From NCBI GenBank assembly GCA_016744135.1, contig JADGEX010000001.1:879029-943028 (forward strand): a stretch of 64,000 nucleotides of DNA, in the 5' to 3' direction. The DNA comes from Pseudodesulfovibrio sp. Lineage in GTDB: Bacteria > Desulfobacterota > Desulfovibrionia > Desulfovibrionales > Desulfovibrionaceae. Under the pieces are notes generated by a model. That model saw only the letters and a list, made by a program, of their open reading frames with translations, made no database searches and was not told the DNA's origin. Below are positions 1 through 8,797 of the stretch, piece after piece; position 1 is the stretch's first letter; the number at the start of each line of letters is the position of its first letter. The position numbers and the translations under genes were made by a program.

Positions 1-1122
1 ATAGCTGAAGTTGGCAAACGAACATTCTTTGTCTCATTAGGGATGCTTTTCCTGTTTTTGCCAATACTATATTTCGTTTCCAAACGTATCAGTCGCCCAC
101 TCAAAATTCTCACTCAAAAAGTAGAAAATATTAAAGCTTTCAAACTGGATTCACCAATAAATGTTCAATCGAATATTCTTGAAATCCGAGAATTGAGCAA
201 GGCGACTGAAACCATGCGTGAAGCCCTCAACGCTTTTGGGAGTTATATTCCCAAACCTCTCGTTAAAGCGATGATCGTCAACGACATTGTTCCAACGCTG
301 GGCGGCGATCGCAGGGAAATGACCTTTCTATTCAGCGATATAAAAGATTTCACCACTATTTCAGAGACCCTCACTCCTGAGCAGGTGACAAGCAGTATTA
401 CAAGCTACTTAGAAAAAATGAGTTGGACCATCCTCCAGAACAAAGGGACCATAGATAAATATATCGGCGACTCAATCATGGCTTTCTGGAATGCTCCAGT
501 AATCAACACCGAACATGCATTTCACGCATGCCTCACAGCCTTGCAATGCAGAAATGTACTTTCGGTATTTAATCAACATCGTCGAGACAATAATGAACCG
601 GAATTCCTGACCAGAATGGGGGTGCACACAGGAGAAGCCGTTGTTGGAAACATAGGCTCTTCGGACCGCATGGACTATACGGCCATGGGAGCATCTGTAA
701 ATCTCGCTTCACGCCTTGAAGGGCTCAATAAGTACATGGGAACTGATATCCTTATCAGTCGACCGACAATGCTCGCAGCCGGAGATGAATTCCTCTTCCG
801 CTTTGCAGGCAAAGTTGTCCCCAAAGGAACGACTGACGGGCTGTGCGTTTATGAACTGCTTGGGACAAAAATCAATGCAACAGGTATGTATGCCCCATTC
901 TCTGTATCTGAAGAAATCATGCAAAAAACAGAAAAATGGGAAGCTGCTATCCGTCTTTTCCTTTCACGGGATTTTGCGGGAGCAAAAGCCGCTTTCACTC
1001 CCCTTCTTGAAGAATATGGAGCTGATCCTCTCATTGAAAAATATCTGAAACTCACTCAGGAATTTTCAATACAATCACCGGATGATTCCTGGAACGGTGA
1101 ACAAAGTTTCGACGTGAAATAA
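1..1122 (+). CDS. Membrane-bound class III adenylate cyclase, 5' partial
   Basis: The reading frame is open from the first base, so the gene starts left of the window; 373 residues are visible. It begins with the end of a transmembrane helix, followed by a HAMP-like linker and then a class III nucleotide cyclase domain. Both metal-binding Asp motifs are present (FSDIKDF and DKYIGDS), and DYTAMGASVNLASR carries the Thr typical of adenylate rather than guanylate cyclases. A short helical tail follows the catalytic domain. The missing N-terminus probably holds a periplasmic sensor domain. The next gene, a solute-binding protein, starts 9 bases downstream, so the two are probably co-transcribed. 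Predicted product is cAMP in response to an external signal; the ligand is unknown. Confidence 0.88.
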   Translation: MAEVGKRTFFVSLGMLFLFLPILYFVSKRISRPLKILTQKVENIKAFKLDSPINVQSNILEIRELSKATETMREALNAFGSYIPKPLVKAMIVNDIVPTLGGDRREMTFLFSDIKDFTTISETLTPEQVTSSITSYLEKMSWTILQNKGTIDKYIGDSIMAFWNAPVINTEHAFHACLTALQCRNVLSVFNQHRRDNNEPEFLTRMGVHTGEAVVGNIGSSDRMDYTAMGASVNLASRLEGLNKYMGTDILISRPTMLAAGDEFLFRFAGKVVPKGTTDGLCVYELLGTKINATGMYAPFSVSEEIMQKTEKWEAAIRLFLSRDFAGAKAAFTPLLEEYGADPLIEKYLKLTQEFSIQSPDDSWNGEQSFDVK

Positions 1123-1131
1123 GGAGAGGTC

Positions 1132-2496
1132 ATGATACGGTTCAAGACTTTGCTACAATGGTACATACTCGTTTCATTTTTAATGGTATGCATGCCTGTT
1201 TTCGCAACAGCGGCCACCCCCATCACCTTCTGGACAACGGACCTGGGTACAGACCGACAAGCGGTTATCAAATATCTCGCAGATGCTTTCATGATCTTTA
1301 ACCCGGACATTAAGATACAGATTGAGGGAATTGAAGAAAACGCCATGGTAGATGCATTGACCCAGGCCCATAAAGAAGGGACTGGACCAAACATTATCAG
1401 TTGCGCTTCGGATCTGCTTGTCTCCTTTAGCAAACTCGGGTGGATGAACAATGCGGGGACTGAAGCCTGTATTGTCAGCATAGGAAAAGACAGATTTTAT
1501 TCTGGAACGCTCAGCAAATTGCAACATACAGACAGAACGTATAGCGGTATTCCTTTCAATGGATGGATTCAGGGTATTTGGTATAGAAAAGACTGGTTTA
1601 AGGAATACGGTCTGAATCCGCCCGATAGTTGGGAAAACATCCTGAAAGCGGCCAAGACCTTCCACGCCCCGGAAAAAGAACAGTACGGTCTCCTCATCGG
1701 TACGCAGGATGATGTTTACGCCGAACAGGTCTTTACGCATCTGGCTCTCTCTGCTGGAGTGAAAGAATTCACCCCCGAAGGAAAGGTCGTGTTTGATTCC
1801 ACTGCGACCGTCGAAACCCTCAAATTTTATACGGAATTGGCACGATATACACCTCCCGGTCCTCAGACATGGCGAGGAAGAGATTTTTATTTCCAAGGGC
1901 AATTGGCAATGATGTTCTATTCAACATTCATCATGGATGACATGGCGGTTCCTTCCATTGCCGCAAATTCTTTGACTGGAGACAATTTTGAAGAACTCTG
2001 TGGAGCCCCTTACGACTATAACCTCTTGAAACATACTGGATTTGTTTCAAACATTACTGGTCTCCATAAAGCAAGTTACGGTATCATCAATGCACTCGGA
2101 CTCTTGAAGACTGAAAATACTGAACAGGAAAAAGCAACTGAACGTTTCGTAGAATTCCTCTTCACGAACGACGCCTACATAACGTGGCTTCACACGGTTC
2201 CCGGCGGCATGATGCCTGTACTAAAGGATATTGCAGTCCATGACACCTTTTTCAGAGACCACCAAGGCGTCTTCCAAAGATACTCCCGACAACGAATCCA
2301 TAGTATCCTGTCAGGGTTCGATTCATTAAAAAGCTTCAGCTTTGTGGATGGTCATATCGTGCCTCAAGCAGCGCAGGCTTCAGCCATGGGATTGCTGGCA
2401 GAAATGATCATGAAAACTCTTCAAGGAGAACTGTCGCCGGAAGAAGCTGTTTCAAAGACTGCTATGAAAATGCGAATGATCAACTCGGAAATTTAA
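1132..2496 (+). CDS. Extracellular solute-binding protein, family 1 (sugar type)
   Basis: A 454-residue protein with an N-terminal signal peptide (hydrophobic stretch, cleavage near FATAATP) followed by a family 1 ABC solute-binding fold (FWTTDLG start; Trp- and Gly-rich core such as GIPFNGWIQGIWYRKDWF). These proteins bind sugars or related solutes in the periplasm. A strong Shine-Dalgarno sequence, AAGGAGAGGT, precedes the ATG. No permease or ATPase gene lies beside it; its neighbours are a membrane cyclase and a chemoreceptor. It may therefore serve as a ligand-presenting partner for a sensor rather than for transport, which is inference from context only. Confidence 0.8.
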   Translation: MIRFKTLLQWYILVSFLMVCMPVFATAATPITFWTTDLGTDRQAVIKYLADAFMIFNPDIKIQIEGIEENAMVDALTQAHKEGTGPNIISCASDLLVSFSKLGWMNNAGTEACIVSIGKDRFYSGTLSKLQHTDRTYSGIPFNGWIQGIWYRKDWFKEYGLNPPDSWENILKAAKTFHAPEKEQYGLLIGTQDDVYAEQVFTHLALSAGVKEFTPEGKVVFDSTATVETLKFYTELARYTPPGPQTWRGRDFYFQGQLAMMFYSTFIMDDMAVPSIAANSLTGDNFEELCGAPYDYNLLKHTGFVSNITGLHKASYGIINALGLLKTENTEQEKATERFVEFLFTNDAYITWLHTVPGGMMPVLKDIAVHDTFFRDHQGVFQRYSRQRIHSILSGFDSLKSFSFVDGHIVPQAAQASAMGLLAEMIMKTLQGELSPEEAVSKTAMKMRMINSEI

Positions 2497-2800
2497 ATCG
2501 AAAAACAACAAACGTCCCACTTTTTAGAAAGCCATCTGCGCTTCGCACATGAAGCTTTGACTGGAGGCGTGCTCTTCAACTTCTCCCTGATACCAAAGGA
2601 TGAAGTCGCTCCTACTATGCCTTCACCCCTTGCCTAGATGACCGCCCTTTCTAGTACCTATTATCACTATAAACCCTTTATATTTTTTCATAAAAACAGA
2701 AACAAGGAGTTGCGCAGACTTGTTTTTACTTTTATTGAAGCTTTCGCTCATCGTAGAGCAGCTTCAAGAAGAGGCCCGTTGAATTTATGGAGGACAAAGA
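2497..2800. other. Intergenic region with leader hairpin before the MCP gene
   Basis: About 300 bases with no convincing gene. I see an inverted repeat AAACAAG/CTTGTTT (2700-2706 and 2719-2725) followed by a T-rich stretch, which may be a weak terminator. A second hairpin at 2737-2765 (GAAGCT...GCTC / GAGC...AGCTTC, with one bulge) lies just upstream of the GGAGG ribosome site of the MCP gene. No sigma-54 or sigma-28 promoter was recognised. The hairpin function is unknown. Confidence 0.35.
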
Positions 2801-4816
2801 ATGAGACTATACAAAGATTTAAGCTTACGAAACAAGATCATGATCCCTGTAGGATTTCTCGTGATGCTTGTCATGGGTGTTACCCTCACCGTCCTGATCA
2901 GACAGTTCCAAACTGTTGCCACTGAAGATGCCTATTCCATAGGCGAAGAAATGGCTGGTCGATTCGGTCAGGAAATCAAAGGGGAATTGGACAAGGCTTT
3001 AACCATTAGCTGGACTTTGGCCCAATCCCTCGAAGCAACGATAGCTTCTCCAACGACACCAAGCCGTAAAGAAACAAACCATTTCCTCGTTGAACTTGCT
3101 GAATCACATGATGATCTTGCTTCCACATGGCTTGCATTCGAACCAAATGAATTCGATGGGAACGATGCTGCAGCCATCGGAACTGAAGGCTCCAATGAAA
3201 ATGGACAATATTTGGCATGGTATCAAGCCGGAAACAAGATGTCCTACGGTACCAACCTGGAAAGAGCGTGGTATCAAACCTCGCTTCGCTCAGGAAAACC
3301 ATTCCTCACTGACCCGACTGAATACATTTTCGACGGACAAAAAATCATTCTGGTTTCGGCAACTGTTCCCGTTAAAGTAAAAAATCGCACTATTGGTGTA
3401 GCCGGTGTGGATCTCAACATCGGACAATTAAAAAAAGTCGTTGCCCGAATTCAACCATTTGAGACAGGCTACGGATTTCTCATCAGTAACTCCGGTATGA
3501 TCGTGGCAGATCCGTCCCCGAAACATGTCGGCAAACAAGTCGGCGAAACCTTTGGTTCAGAGATGGAGCACCTGATCACAAGCTGCCTGAAATCTGAACG
3601 CACCGTGCACACGACCTTCACCAAAAATGACACAAAATTTGAACTGATAATTGCTCCCTTTACCATTGGTGAAACAGGACAAAGCTGGGCTCTTGGCGTG
3701 GCAATCCCCACAGCCAAAATCATGGAAGCCGCAAACGACGTCACATGGCTCTCTGCCGTCATGAGCATTAGTTCCATTATAGTACTCCTCGCCATCATCT
3801 TTTTCCTGGCACGGTCCATCGTAAATCCTATCCGCCAAGGCGTAACCTTTACCAAACAAATTGCTTCCGGTGATCTCAACGCCAACCTACACATCGAACA
3901 AAAAGATGAAATCGGCGAACTTGCCGCCGACTTGACCAGCATGGGCCAACAGCTTCGTTCAGTTGTCAACGATGTCCGTCAGTCGGTTGAACAGGTGGCC
4001 AGTGGCAGCGAAGAACTCTCCGCCACTGCGCAAACACTCTCCGGCGGCGCGACCGAACAAGCTGCCAATGTAGAAGAAGTCTCTGCCAGCATGGAAGAAA
4101 TGGCCTCCAACATCAGCCAAAATGCCGACAACGCCGGTGAAACGGAAAAAATAGCTCTTCGATCCGCACAGGATGCAGAAGAAGGCGGCGAAGCTGTCAC
4201 TCAAACCGTGCAGGCCATGCGGGAAATCGCTGATAAAATCACCATCATTGAAGATATAGCCCGTCAGACAAATCTGCTCGCTCTCAACGCAGCCATCGAA
4301 GCTGCCCGAGCCGGTGAACACGGTAAAGGATTCGCTGTGGTTGCAGCAGAAGTTCGCAAACTGGCTGAACGCAGTGGTGAAGCGGCCGCAGAAATCAGCG
4401 ATTTGTCCGCCTCCAGTGTTGCTGTAGCAGAATCCGCAGGCGGTATGCTCAACAAGATGGTCCCGGACATCAAGCGCACTGCCGAATTGATTCAGGAAAT
4501 CGCTGCAGCATCCAATGAACAGAACGCCGGAGCCGAACAAGTCAACAAGGCAATGCTCAAGCTAGATGAAATGACGCAACAGATCGCAGCCGCAGCCGAG
4601 GAAGTCTCAGCAACTTCAGAAGAGTTGGCCAGACAATCTGTACAACTCCAGTCTGCCATCGCCTTCTTCAAAGTCAACGACATGCCCACCGCACGGTCCA
4701 CAGTCCACGTCGCAAGAAAGACGGCGGCACTCCCCAAGGGACGTCAGTCAACCAACCAATCCAATGGTGGCATGACCATCCCCGGCATGACAGATGAAGG
4801 ATTTGAAAGGTTCTAA
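2801..4816 (+). CDS. Methyl-accepting chemotaxis protein with dCache sensor
   Basis: A 671-residue chemoreceptor. It has an N-terminal transmembrane helix (about residues 13-35), a large periplasmic dCache-type sensor to about 300, a second transmembrane helix (about 310-332), HAMP, and a methyl-accepting signalling domain. The conserved hairpin tip is visible ([20 protein letters not shown]). Methylation helices flank it, with Gln/Glu-rich heptads. No C-terminal CheR-tethering pentapeptide is visible. The start is set by GGAGG eight bases upstream of the ATG. A strong terminator follows, so it ends the transcription unit. dCache receptors commonly bind small organic or amino acids directly; the ligand here is unknown. 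Confidence 0.93.
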   Translation: MRLYKDLSLRNKIMIPVGFLVMLVMGVTLTVLIRQFQTVATEDAYSIGEEMAGRFGQEIKGELDKALTISWTLAQSLEATIASPTTPSRKETNHFLVELAESHDDLASTWLAFEPNEFDGNDAAAIGTEGSNENGQYLAWYQAGNKMSYGTNLERAWYQTSLRSGKPFLTDPTEYIFDGQKIILVSATVPVKVKNRTIGVAGVDLNIGQLKKVVARIQPFETGYGFLISNSGMIVADPSPKHVGKQVGETFGSEMEHLITSCLKSERTVHTTFTKNDTKFELIIAPFTIGETGQSWALGVAIPTAKIMEAANDVTWLSAVMSISSIIVLLAIIFFLARSIVNPIRQGVTFTKQIASGDLNANLHIEQKDEIGELAADLTSMGQQLRSVVNDVRQSVEQVASGSEELSATAQTLSGGATEQAANVEEVSASMEEMASNISQNADNAGETEKIALRSAQDAEEGGEAVTQTVQAMREIADKITIIEDIARQTNLLALNAAIEAARAGEHGKGFAVVAAEVRKLAERSGEAAAEISDLSASSVAVAESAGGMLNKMVPDIKRTAELIQEIAAASNEQNAGAEQVNKAMLKLDEMTQQIAAAAEEVSATSEELARQSVQLQSAIAFFKVNDMPTARSTVHVARKTAALPKGRQSTNQSNGGMTIPGMTDEGFERF

Positions 4817-4843
4817 TCCATATAGATAATAGATAATTAACAC

Positions 4844-4875
4844 AGGGCAGAGGAGTAATCCTCTGCCCTATATTT
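4844..4875 (+). terminator. Rho-independent terminator after the dCache MCP
   Basis: A perfect 11-bp stem (AGGGCAGAGGA / TCCTCTGCCCT, 4844-4854 and 4859-4869) with a GTAA loop, followed by a modest T-rich tail. Confidence 0.85.
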
Positions 4876-4945
4876 GTATCTCACGCTCACTGTTCCGACT
4901 TTTTGCACAGTTTCAACACACGCCACATGTATGAACAGTCGTCAA

Positions 4946-4963
4946 TGTAAACAAGCGTTTACG
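4946..4963. promoter_or_regulatory. Inverted repeat upstream of bioDA, BirA-like half sites
   Basis: GTAAAC (4947-4952) and GTTTAC (4957-4962) form a perfect 6-bp inverted repeat with a 4-base spacer, about 100 bases upstream of the biotin gene start. The arms resemble BirA half sites (TTGTAAACC...GGTTTACAA). The spacer is much shorter than in the enterobacterial operator, so assignment to BirA is tentative. Confidence 0.4.
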
Positions 4964-5061
4964 ACACCACCTCTGCACACGACTTGCTCATTCTCCCGAG
5001 CATATGTATGGTCGCTCACCTCATATTGAGATCATCCACACTTTCAACACACAATTTCCTC

Positions 5062-7056
5062 ATGAACGGATACTTCATTACCGGCACCGATACGGATGTC
5101 GGAAAAACATGCGTCACTGCCGCCCTTTTGCGGGCATTTCTCGACACTAACCAAAGTGCCCTGGCCATCAAACCGGTCCAAAGCGGCTGCATTGAAAGTA
5201 CACATGGCCTGCGAGCTGAAGATGTCGAAGCATACGCCAGATTTTCTGCGCCCTATTTCCCTGATGGGTACCCCGAAGCCTGTTGCCACAAATACCGTCC
5301 AGCCTGTTCTCCGCACCTAGCGGCTGAAATGGCAGGAGAAACAGTAAGCGTGGACGAACTTGCCGATCAAGTCAGGAACATTGCCGCAGACCGGGATCTC
5401 GTCCTTGTTGAAGGGGCTGGTGGTGCTGCCGTACCACTCGGCAACGGGCAGACCATGCTTAATCTCATGCAACGACTTGACCTGCCGGTAATCATCGTTG
5501 CCGACAACAAATTGGGCGTCATCAACCACGCACTCATGACTATTGAAATGATTCGCGGTTGCGGACTCACTGTTGCAGGGATGGTCATAACAAACACTTC
5601 AACTCCTACCACAGACGATGCACACCTCCGACAAAACAATGTCGAGACCATTGCCGGTTGGGGCGATGTTCCCGTTCTGGCTGATATCCCATACGTCGAG
5701 GGCGCTGACTTCGACACGGTTTTCATCCAGCACATGACCTCAGCTCTGGATATCCTGCCGGAATTTTCTTCACAAAACGTCGACGATATGGATTTTGACC
5801 GGGATCACATCTGGCATCCGTACACTTCTGCATTGGACCCACTGCCGACAGTTAAAGTCCGTAGTACTCGCGGCACCCGCATCGTTCTGGAAGATGGAAG
5901 TGAACTCATCGATGGTATGGCCTCATGGTGGTGTGCCATTCACGGCTATGCAAACCCAGCACTAAACAAAGCCGCACGCTCTCAATTGGGCCGCATGTCA
6001 CACGTCATGTTCGGTGGACTGACGCACGAACCTGCCATAAATTTATGTCGCACCCTACGCGATATGACGCCTGACGGACTTGACCATGTTTTTCTCGCGG
6101 ACTCGGGGTCCGTCAGTGTAGAGGCTGCCATCAAAATGGCTCTGCAATACATGCAGGCGGACGGGCAGACAGAGCGCACCAAACTCTTCACGGTTCGCGG
6201 CGGCTATCACGGCGATACCTGCGGTGCCATGTCTGTCTGCGACCCCGACAACGGCATGCATCAACTTTTTTCAGGCCTTTTGCCACAGCAGATATTTGCT
6301 CCGCGCCCAGCCTGTCGTTTTGGTGAAGAGTATGACCCAGCCAGCCTTGATGAGGCCAGACGAATCTTCAAAGCCAACAGCCAAAAGATCGCTGCCATCA
6401 TCGTGGAACCTATCGTGCAAGGCGCAGGCGGCATGTATTTCTATCACCCCGAATACCTACGTGGTCTGCGAAAATTGGCCGACGAACACGATGTTCTGCT
6501 TATCCTTGATGAAATAGCCACTGGCTTCGGACGAACGGGTAAACTCTTTGCCTGTGAATGGAGTGACGTGACACCGGACATCATGTGCGTCGGCAAGGCT
6601 CTCACTGGCGGCACCATGACACTGGCCGCAACTCTTGCGACAACACGCGTAGCACACACCATTTCCAAAAATGGCGGTGTGTTCATGCACGGCCCGACCT
6701 TCATGGGCAACCCGTTAGCGTGCGCCGTTGCTCAAGCCAGTCTCACCATCCTGCAACAGAAAAACTGGGAAATACAGGTCCACGACATTGAACACTGGCT
6801 AAAAGAATCATTCGGCCCGTGTCGCACGCTCCCCGGAGTCGCAGATGTCCGAGTACTCGGCACCATCGGCGTGGTAGAGATGGACCGCCCGGTCAATGTC
6901 CAGAGCTTGCAGGACTGCTTCATCAAACGCGGTGTGTGGTTACGGCCCTTCGGCAAACTCATATATGTCATGCCGCCCTATATTATTACCCGCGAAGAAA
7001 CGGAGCGCCTTGGTGCAGCCGTGTACGACGCAATCGCAAACAATGCTCATATATAA
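5062..7056 (+). CDS. bioD-bioA: BioD-BioA fusion: dethiobiotin synthetase / DAPA aminotransferase
   Basis: A 664-residue two-enzyme fusion for consecutive steps of biotin synthesis. Residues 1 to about 230 are BioD (dethiobiotin synthetase), with the P-loop GTDTDVGKT at 8-16 and VEGAGGAAVPL. Residues from about 245 are BioA (adenosylmethionine-8-amino-7-oxononanoate aminotransferase): HIWHPYTS, MASWWCAIHGYANP, LILDEIATGFGRTGK, and the PLP-binding Lys512 in GKALTGG. The frame stays open upstream to 4984, but homology begins at the Met at 5062, which has no clear Shine-Dalgarno sequence. BioA makes the substrate of BioD, so the fusion may channel DAPA. A sodium:solute symporter gene follows 9 bases later. 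Confidence 0.93.
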   Translation: MNGYFITGTDTDVGKTCVTAALLRAFLDTNQSALAIKPVQSGCIESTHGLRAEDVEAYARFSAPYFPDGYPEACCHKYRPACSPHLAAEMAGETVSVDELADQVRNIAADRDLVLVEGAGGAAVPLGNGQTMLNLMQRLDLPVIIVADNKLGVINHALMTIEMIRGCGLTVAGMVITNTSTPTTDDAHLRQNNVETIAGWGDVPVLADIPYVEGADFDTVFIQHMTSALDILPEFSSQNVDDMDFDRDHIWHPYTSALDPLPTVKVRSTRGTRIVLEDGSELIDGMASWWCAIHGYANPALNKAARSQLGRMSHVMFGGLTHEPAINLCRTLRDMTPDGLDHVFLADSGSVSVEAAIKMALQYMQADGQTERTKLFTVRGGYHGDTCGAMSVCDPDNGMHQLFSGLLPQQIFAPRPACRFGEEYDPASLDEARRIFKANSQKIAAIIVEPIVQGAGGMYFYHPEYLRGLRKLADEHDVLLILDEIATGFGRTGKLFACEWSDVTPDIMCVGKALTGGTMTLAATLATTRVAHTISKNGGVFMHGPTFMGNPLACAVAQASLTILQQKNWEIQVHDIEHWLKESFGPCRTLPGVADVRVLGTIGVVEMDRPVNVQSLQDCFIKRGVWLRPFGKLIYVMPPYIITREETERLGAAVYDAIANNAHI

Positions 7057-7065
7057 GGATAGACC

Positions 7066-8391
7066 ATGAATCTTCTCGCAGTATACTTTGCCCTTTTCAT
7101 TGGAATGGGCATCTACGAATATATCAAACGCAAAGACTTCGAAGAATTTGCAGTGGCTGGCCGTCGATGCAGTGCAACAGTGGCAGGCATATCCATCACC
7201 GCGTCCTGCGTTGGAGCATCCGCAACCATCGGCATGACCGGGCTGGCCTTCAGCGTCGGCACCCCCTCTTTCTGGTGGCTGGGATCAGGTGCGGCGGGCC
7301 TGCTCGTTCTTAGTACATTTCTTGCGGCAAAAACCCGTCGAAGCGGCGTTTTCACACTACCGGACATGGCTGAGAAGTTCATCTCACCTGCCGCTCGTAA
7401 AATCACGGCATTGATAATTATCCCGGCATGGGCATCAATTCTGGCCGCTCAATATATCGCAGCAGCCAAGGCCGCCACCGCCCTATCCGGCATGGACTAT
7501 TCAACGACTCTCATCGGTTGCGCTCTGGTCATCACCGCCTACACCATGCTCGGCGGCCAGAACTCCATCCTGAAAAGTGATGCCGTACAATACTCACTGG
7601 TTGCCGTCGGACTCGGATTGGCTCTCTATTATACAGGTACGGCATCTCCGGTTTCCCTCACCGATGTAAAATTACAATTCGTCAATGAAGCATTCCCCAT
7701 GTCGAAATGGACCTATTTCATGATCATTGTGGGCGGCAGCTATGTGGTCTGCCCAATGTTGTTCGGACGACTCTTTTCCGCGCGTGGTGAAAAACAGGCA
7801 AAACAAGGGGCTTTTATCGCCACAGCTGGCATTGCCCTCTCCGCCGTAGTCATCGTCTGTATCGGCCTGTACGCCCGAGGGTTGGCTCCCGCAGGAACGG
7901 ACGCTGATTCCATTCTCACACAAATTGTCCCTTCGGTCATGCCAGGATGGGCCGGAACCGCCCTGCTCTTCGCCCTACTGTCGGCCATCATTTCATCGGC
8001 AGACTCCTGCCTCATCACCGCCGCCACAATTTTGGAACATGATGTCATCGGTGGCAGCAATACGACCAGATGCCGCCTGATAATGGTTGCCATAGGCATG
8101 GGTGCACTTGGTATTGCCGCATCCGGGGGTAGCATCCTGTCCCTACTGCTCGCGGCCAACGATATTTATGTTTGCGGGGTAGTCGCTCCAATGTTTGTCA
8201 CCATCCTCGCCTGGGGAAAACGACCGATCAACCCGCGCACCATGCTTCTTGCCATTATCATCGGAGGTGCATTGGGAATAATGGCTGCTTCGACCGGCAT
8301 AAAAGCGTACAGTTTCGCTGGAGTCGGGACATCTCTGGCGTTATCCGTGGCCGCATTGATACCGTCACGCAGGTTGGCCGAATCCCAATAG
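7066..8391 (+). CDS. Sodium:solute symporter (SSS family)
   Basis: A 441-residue polytopic membrane protein with about a dozen hydrophobic segments. Features of the SSS/SLC5 family include the early TM1 region (ITASCVGASATIGMTGLAF) and the segment YTMLGGQNSILKSDAVQY, comparable to the TM5 region where family members show GG and WTD-like motifs. It should co-transport a small solute with Na+ into the cell. It starts 9 bases after the BioD-BioA stop, with AAGGATAG upstream, so they are probably one operon. The substrate could be related to biotin, such as a precursor, but that is only context. No terminator was seen before the tRNA gene. Confidence 0.85.
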   Translation: MNLLAVYFALFIGMGIYEYIKRKDFEEFAVAGRRCSATVAGISITASCVGASATIGMTGLAFSVGTPSFWWLGSGAAGLLVLSTFLAAKTRRSGVFTLPDMAEKFISPAARKITALIIIPAWASILAAQYIAAAKAATALSGMDYSTTLIGCALVITAYTMLGGQNSILKSDAVQYSLVAVGLGLALYYTGTASPVSLTDVKLQFVNEAFPMSKWTYFMIIVGGSYVVCPMLFGRLFSARGEKQAKQGAFIATAGIALSAVVIVCIGLYARGLAPAGTDADSILTQIVPSVMPGWAGTALLFALLSAIISSADSCLITAATILEHDVIGGSNTTRCRLIMVAIGMGALGIAASGGSILSLLLAANDIYVCGVVAPMFVTILAWGKRPINPRTMLLAIIIGGALGIMAASTGIKAYSFAGVGTSLALSVAALIPSRRLAESQ

Positions 8392-8478
8392 GCATATCGG
8401 CCCGGACAATCTGTAAAAAAGACAAAAAAAGGCTTGCCAACCCGCCTGTTCTTTAATAGACAGACTCTTCCTGAACGT

Positions 8479-8565
8479 GCCGAAGTGGTGGAATTGGTAG
8501 ACACGCATGGTTCAGGACCATGTGGGGGTTTCTCCGTGGAAGTTCGAATCTTCTCTTCGGCACCA
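8479..8565 (+). tRNA. tRNA-Leu (anticodon CAG)
   Basis: An 87-nt class II tRNA with a complete cloverleaf. The acceptor stem is GCCGAAG/CTTCGGC, and the D arm contains GGTAGAC. The anticodon stem CATGG/CCATG encloses loop TTCAGGA, giving anticodon CAG at 8513-8515. A long variable arm and a TTCGAAT T-loop follow, and the CCA end is encoded. It reads the Leu codon CUG. Confidence 0.97.
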
Positions 8566-8574
8566 GTAAAGAAC

Positions 8575-8607
8575 AAGGGCTGTGACATACGTCGCAGCCC
8601 TTTTTCT
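8575..8607 (+). terminator. Terminator after tRNA-Leu
   Basis: Stem AAGGGCTG...CAGCCCTT with an inner TGAC/GTCG extension and ATAC loop, followed by TTTTTCTTT. Confidence 0.85.
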
Positions 8608-8797
8608 TTGCACTCCAGATACTCAATGATAATGATCATACCCACGTCAGCTCAAAAGAGCTGTTTCTCACGAACATATCACCGTTTTCAACATATAATT
8701 TTCTGGTAAAAAGAGTTATCATCTACTATTAACAATAGAGAGAAAATCAGCCGAGACTGATTATGTTTATTTCACAGAATCATACTATGGGGATAGG

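Noticed and set aside
2638..2925. A 95-codon plus-strand frame overlapping the dCache MCP start
   Set aside because: No ribosome site, unlike a real protein in composition, and it overlaps the supported MCP start.
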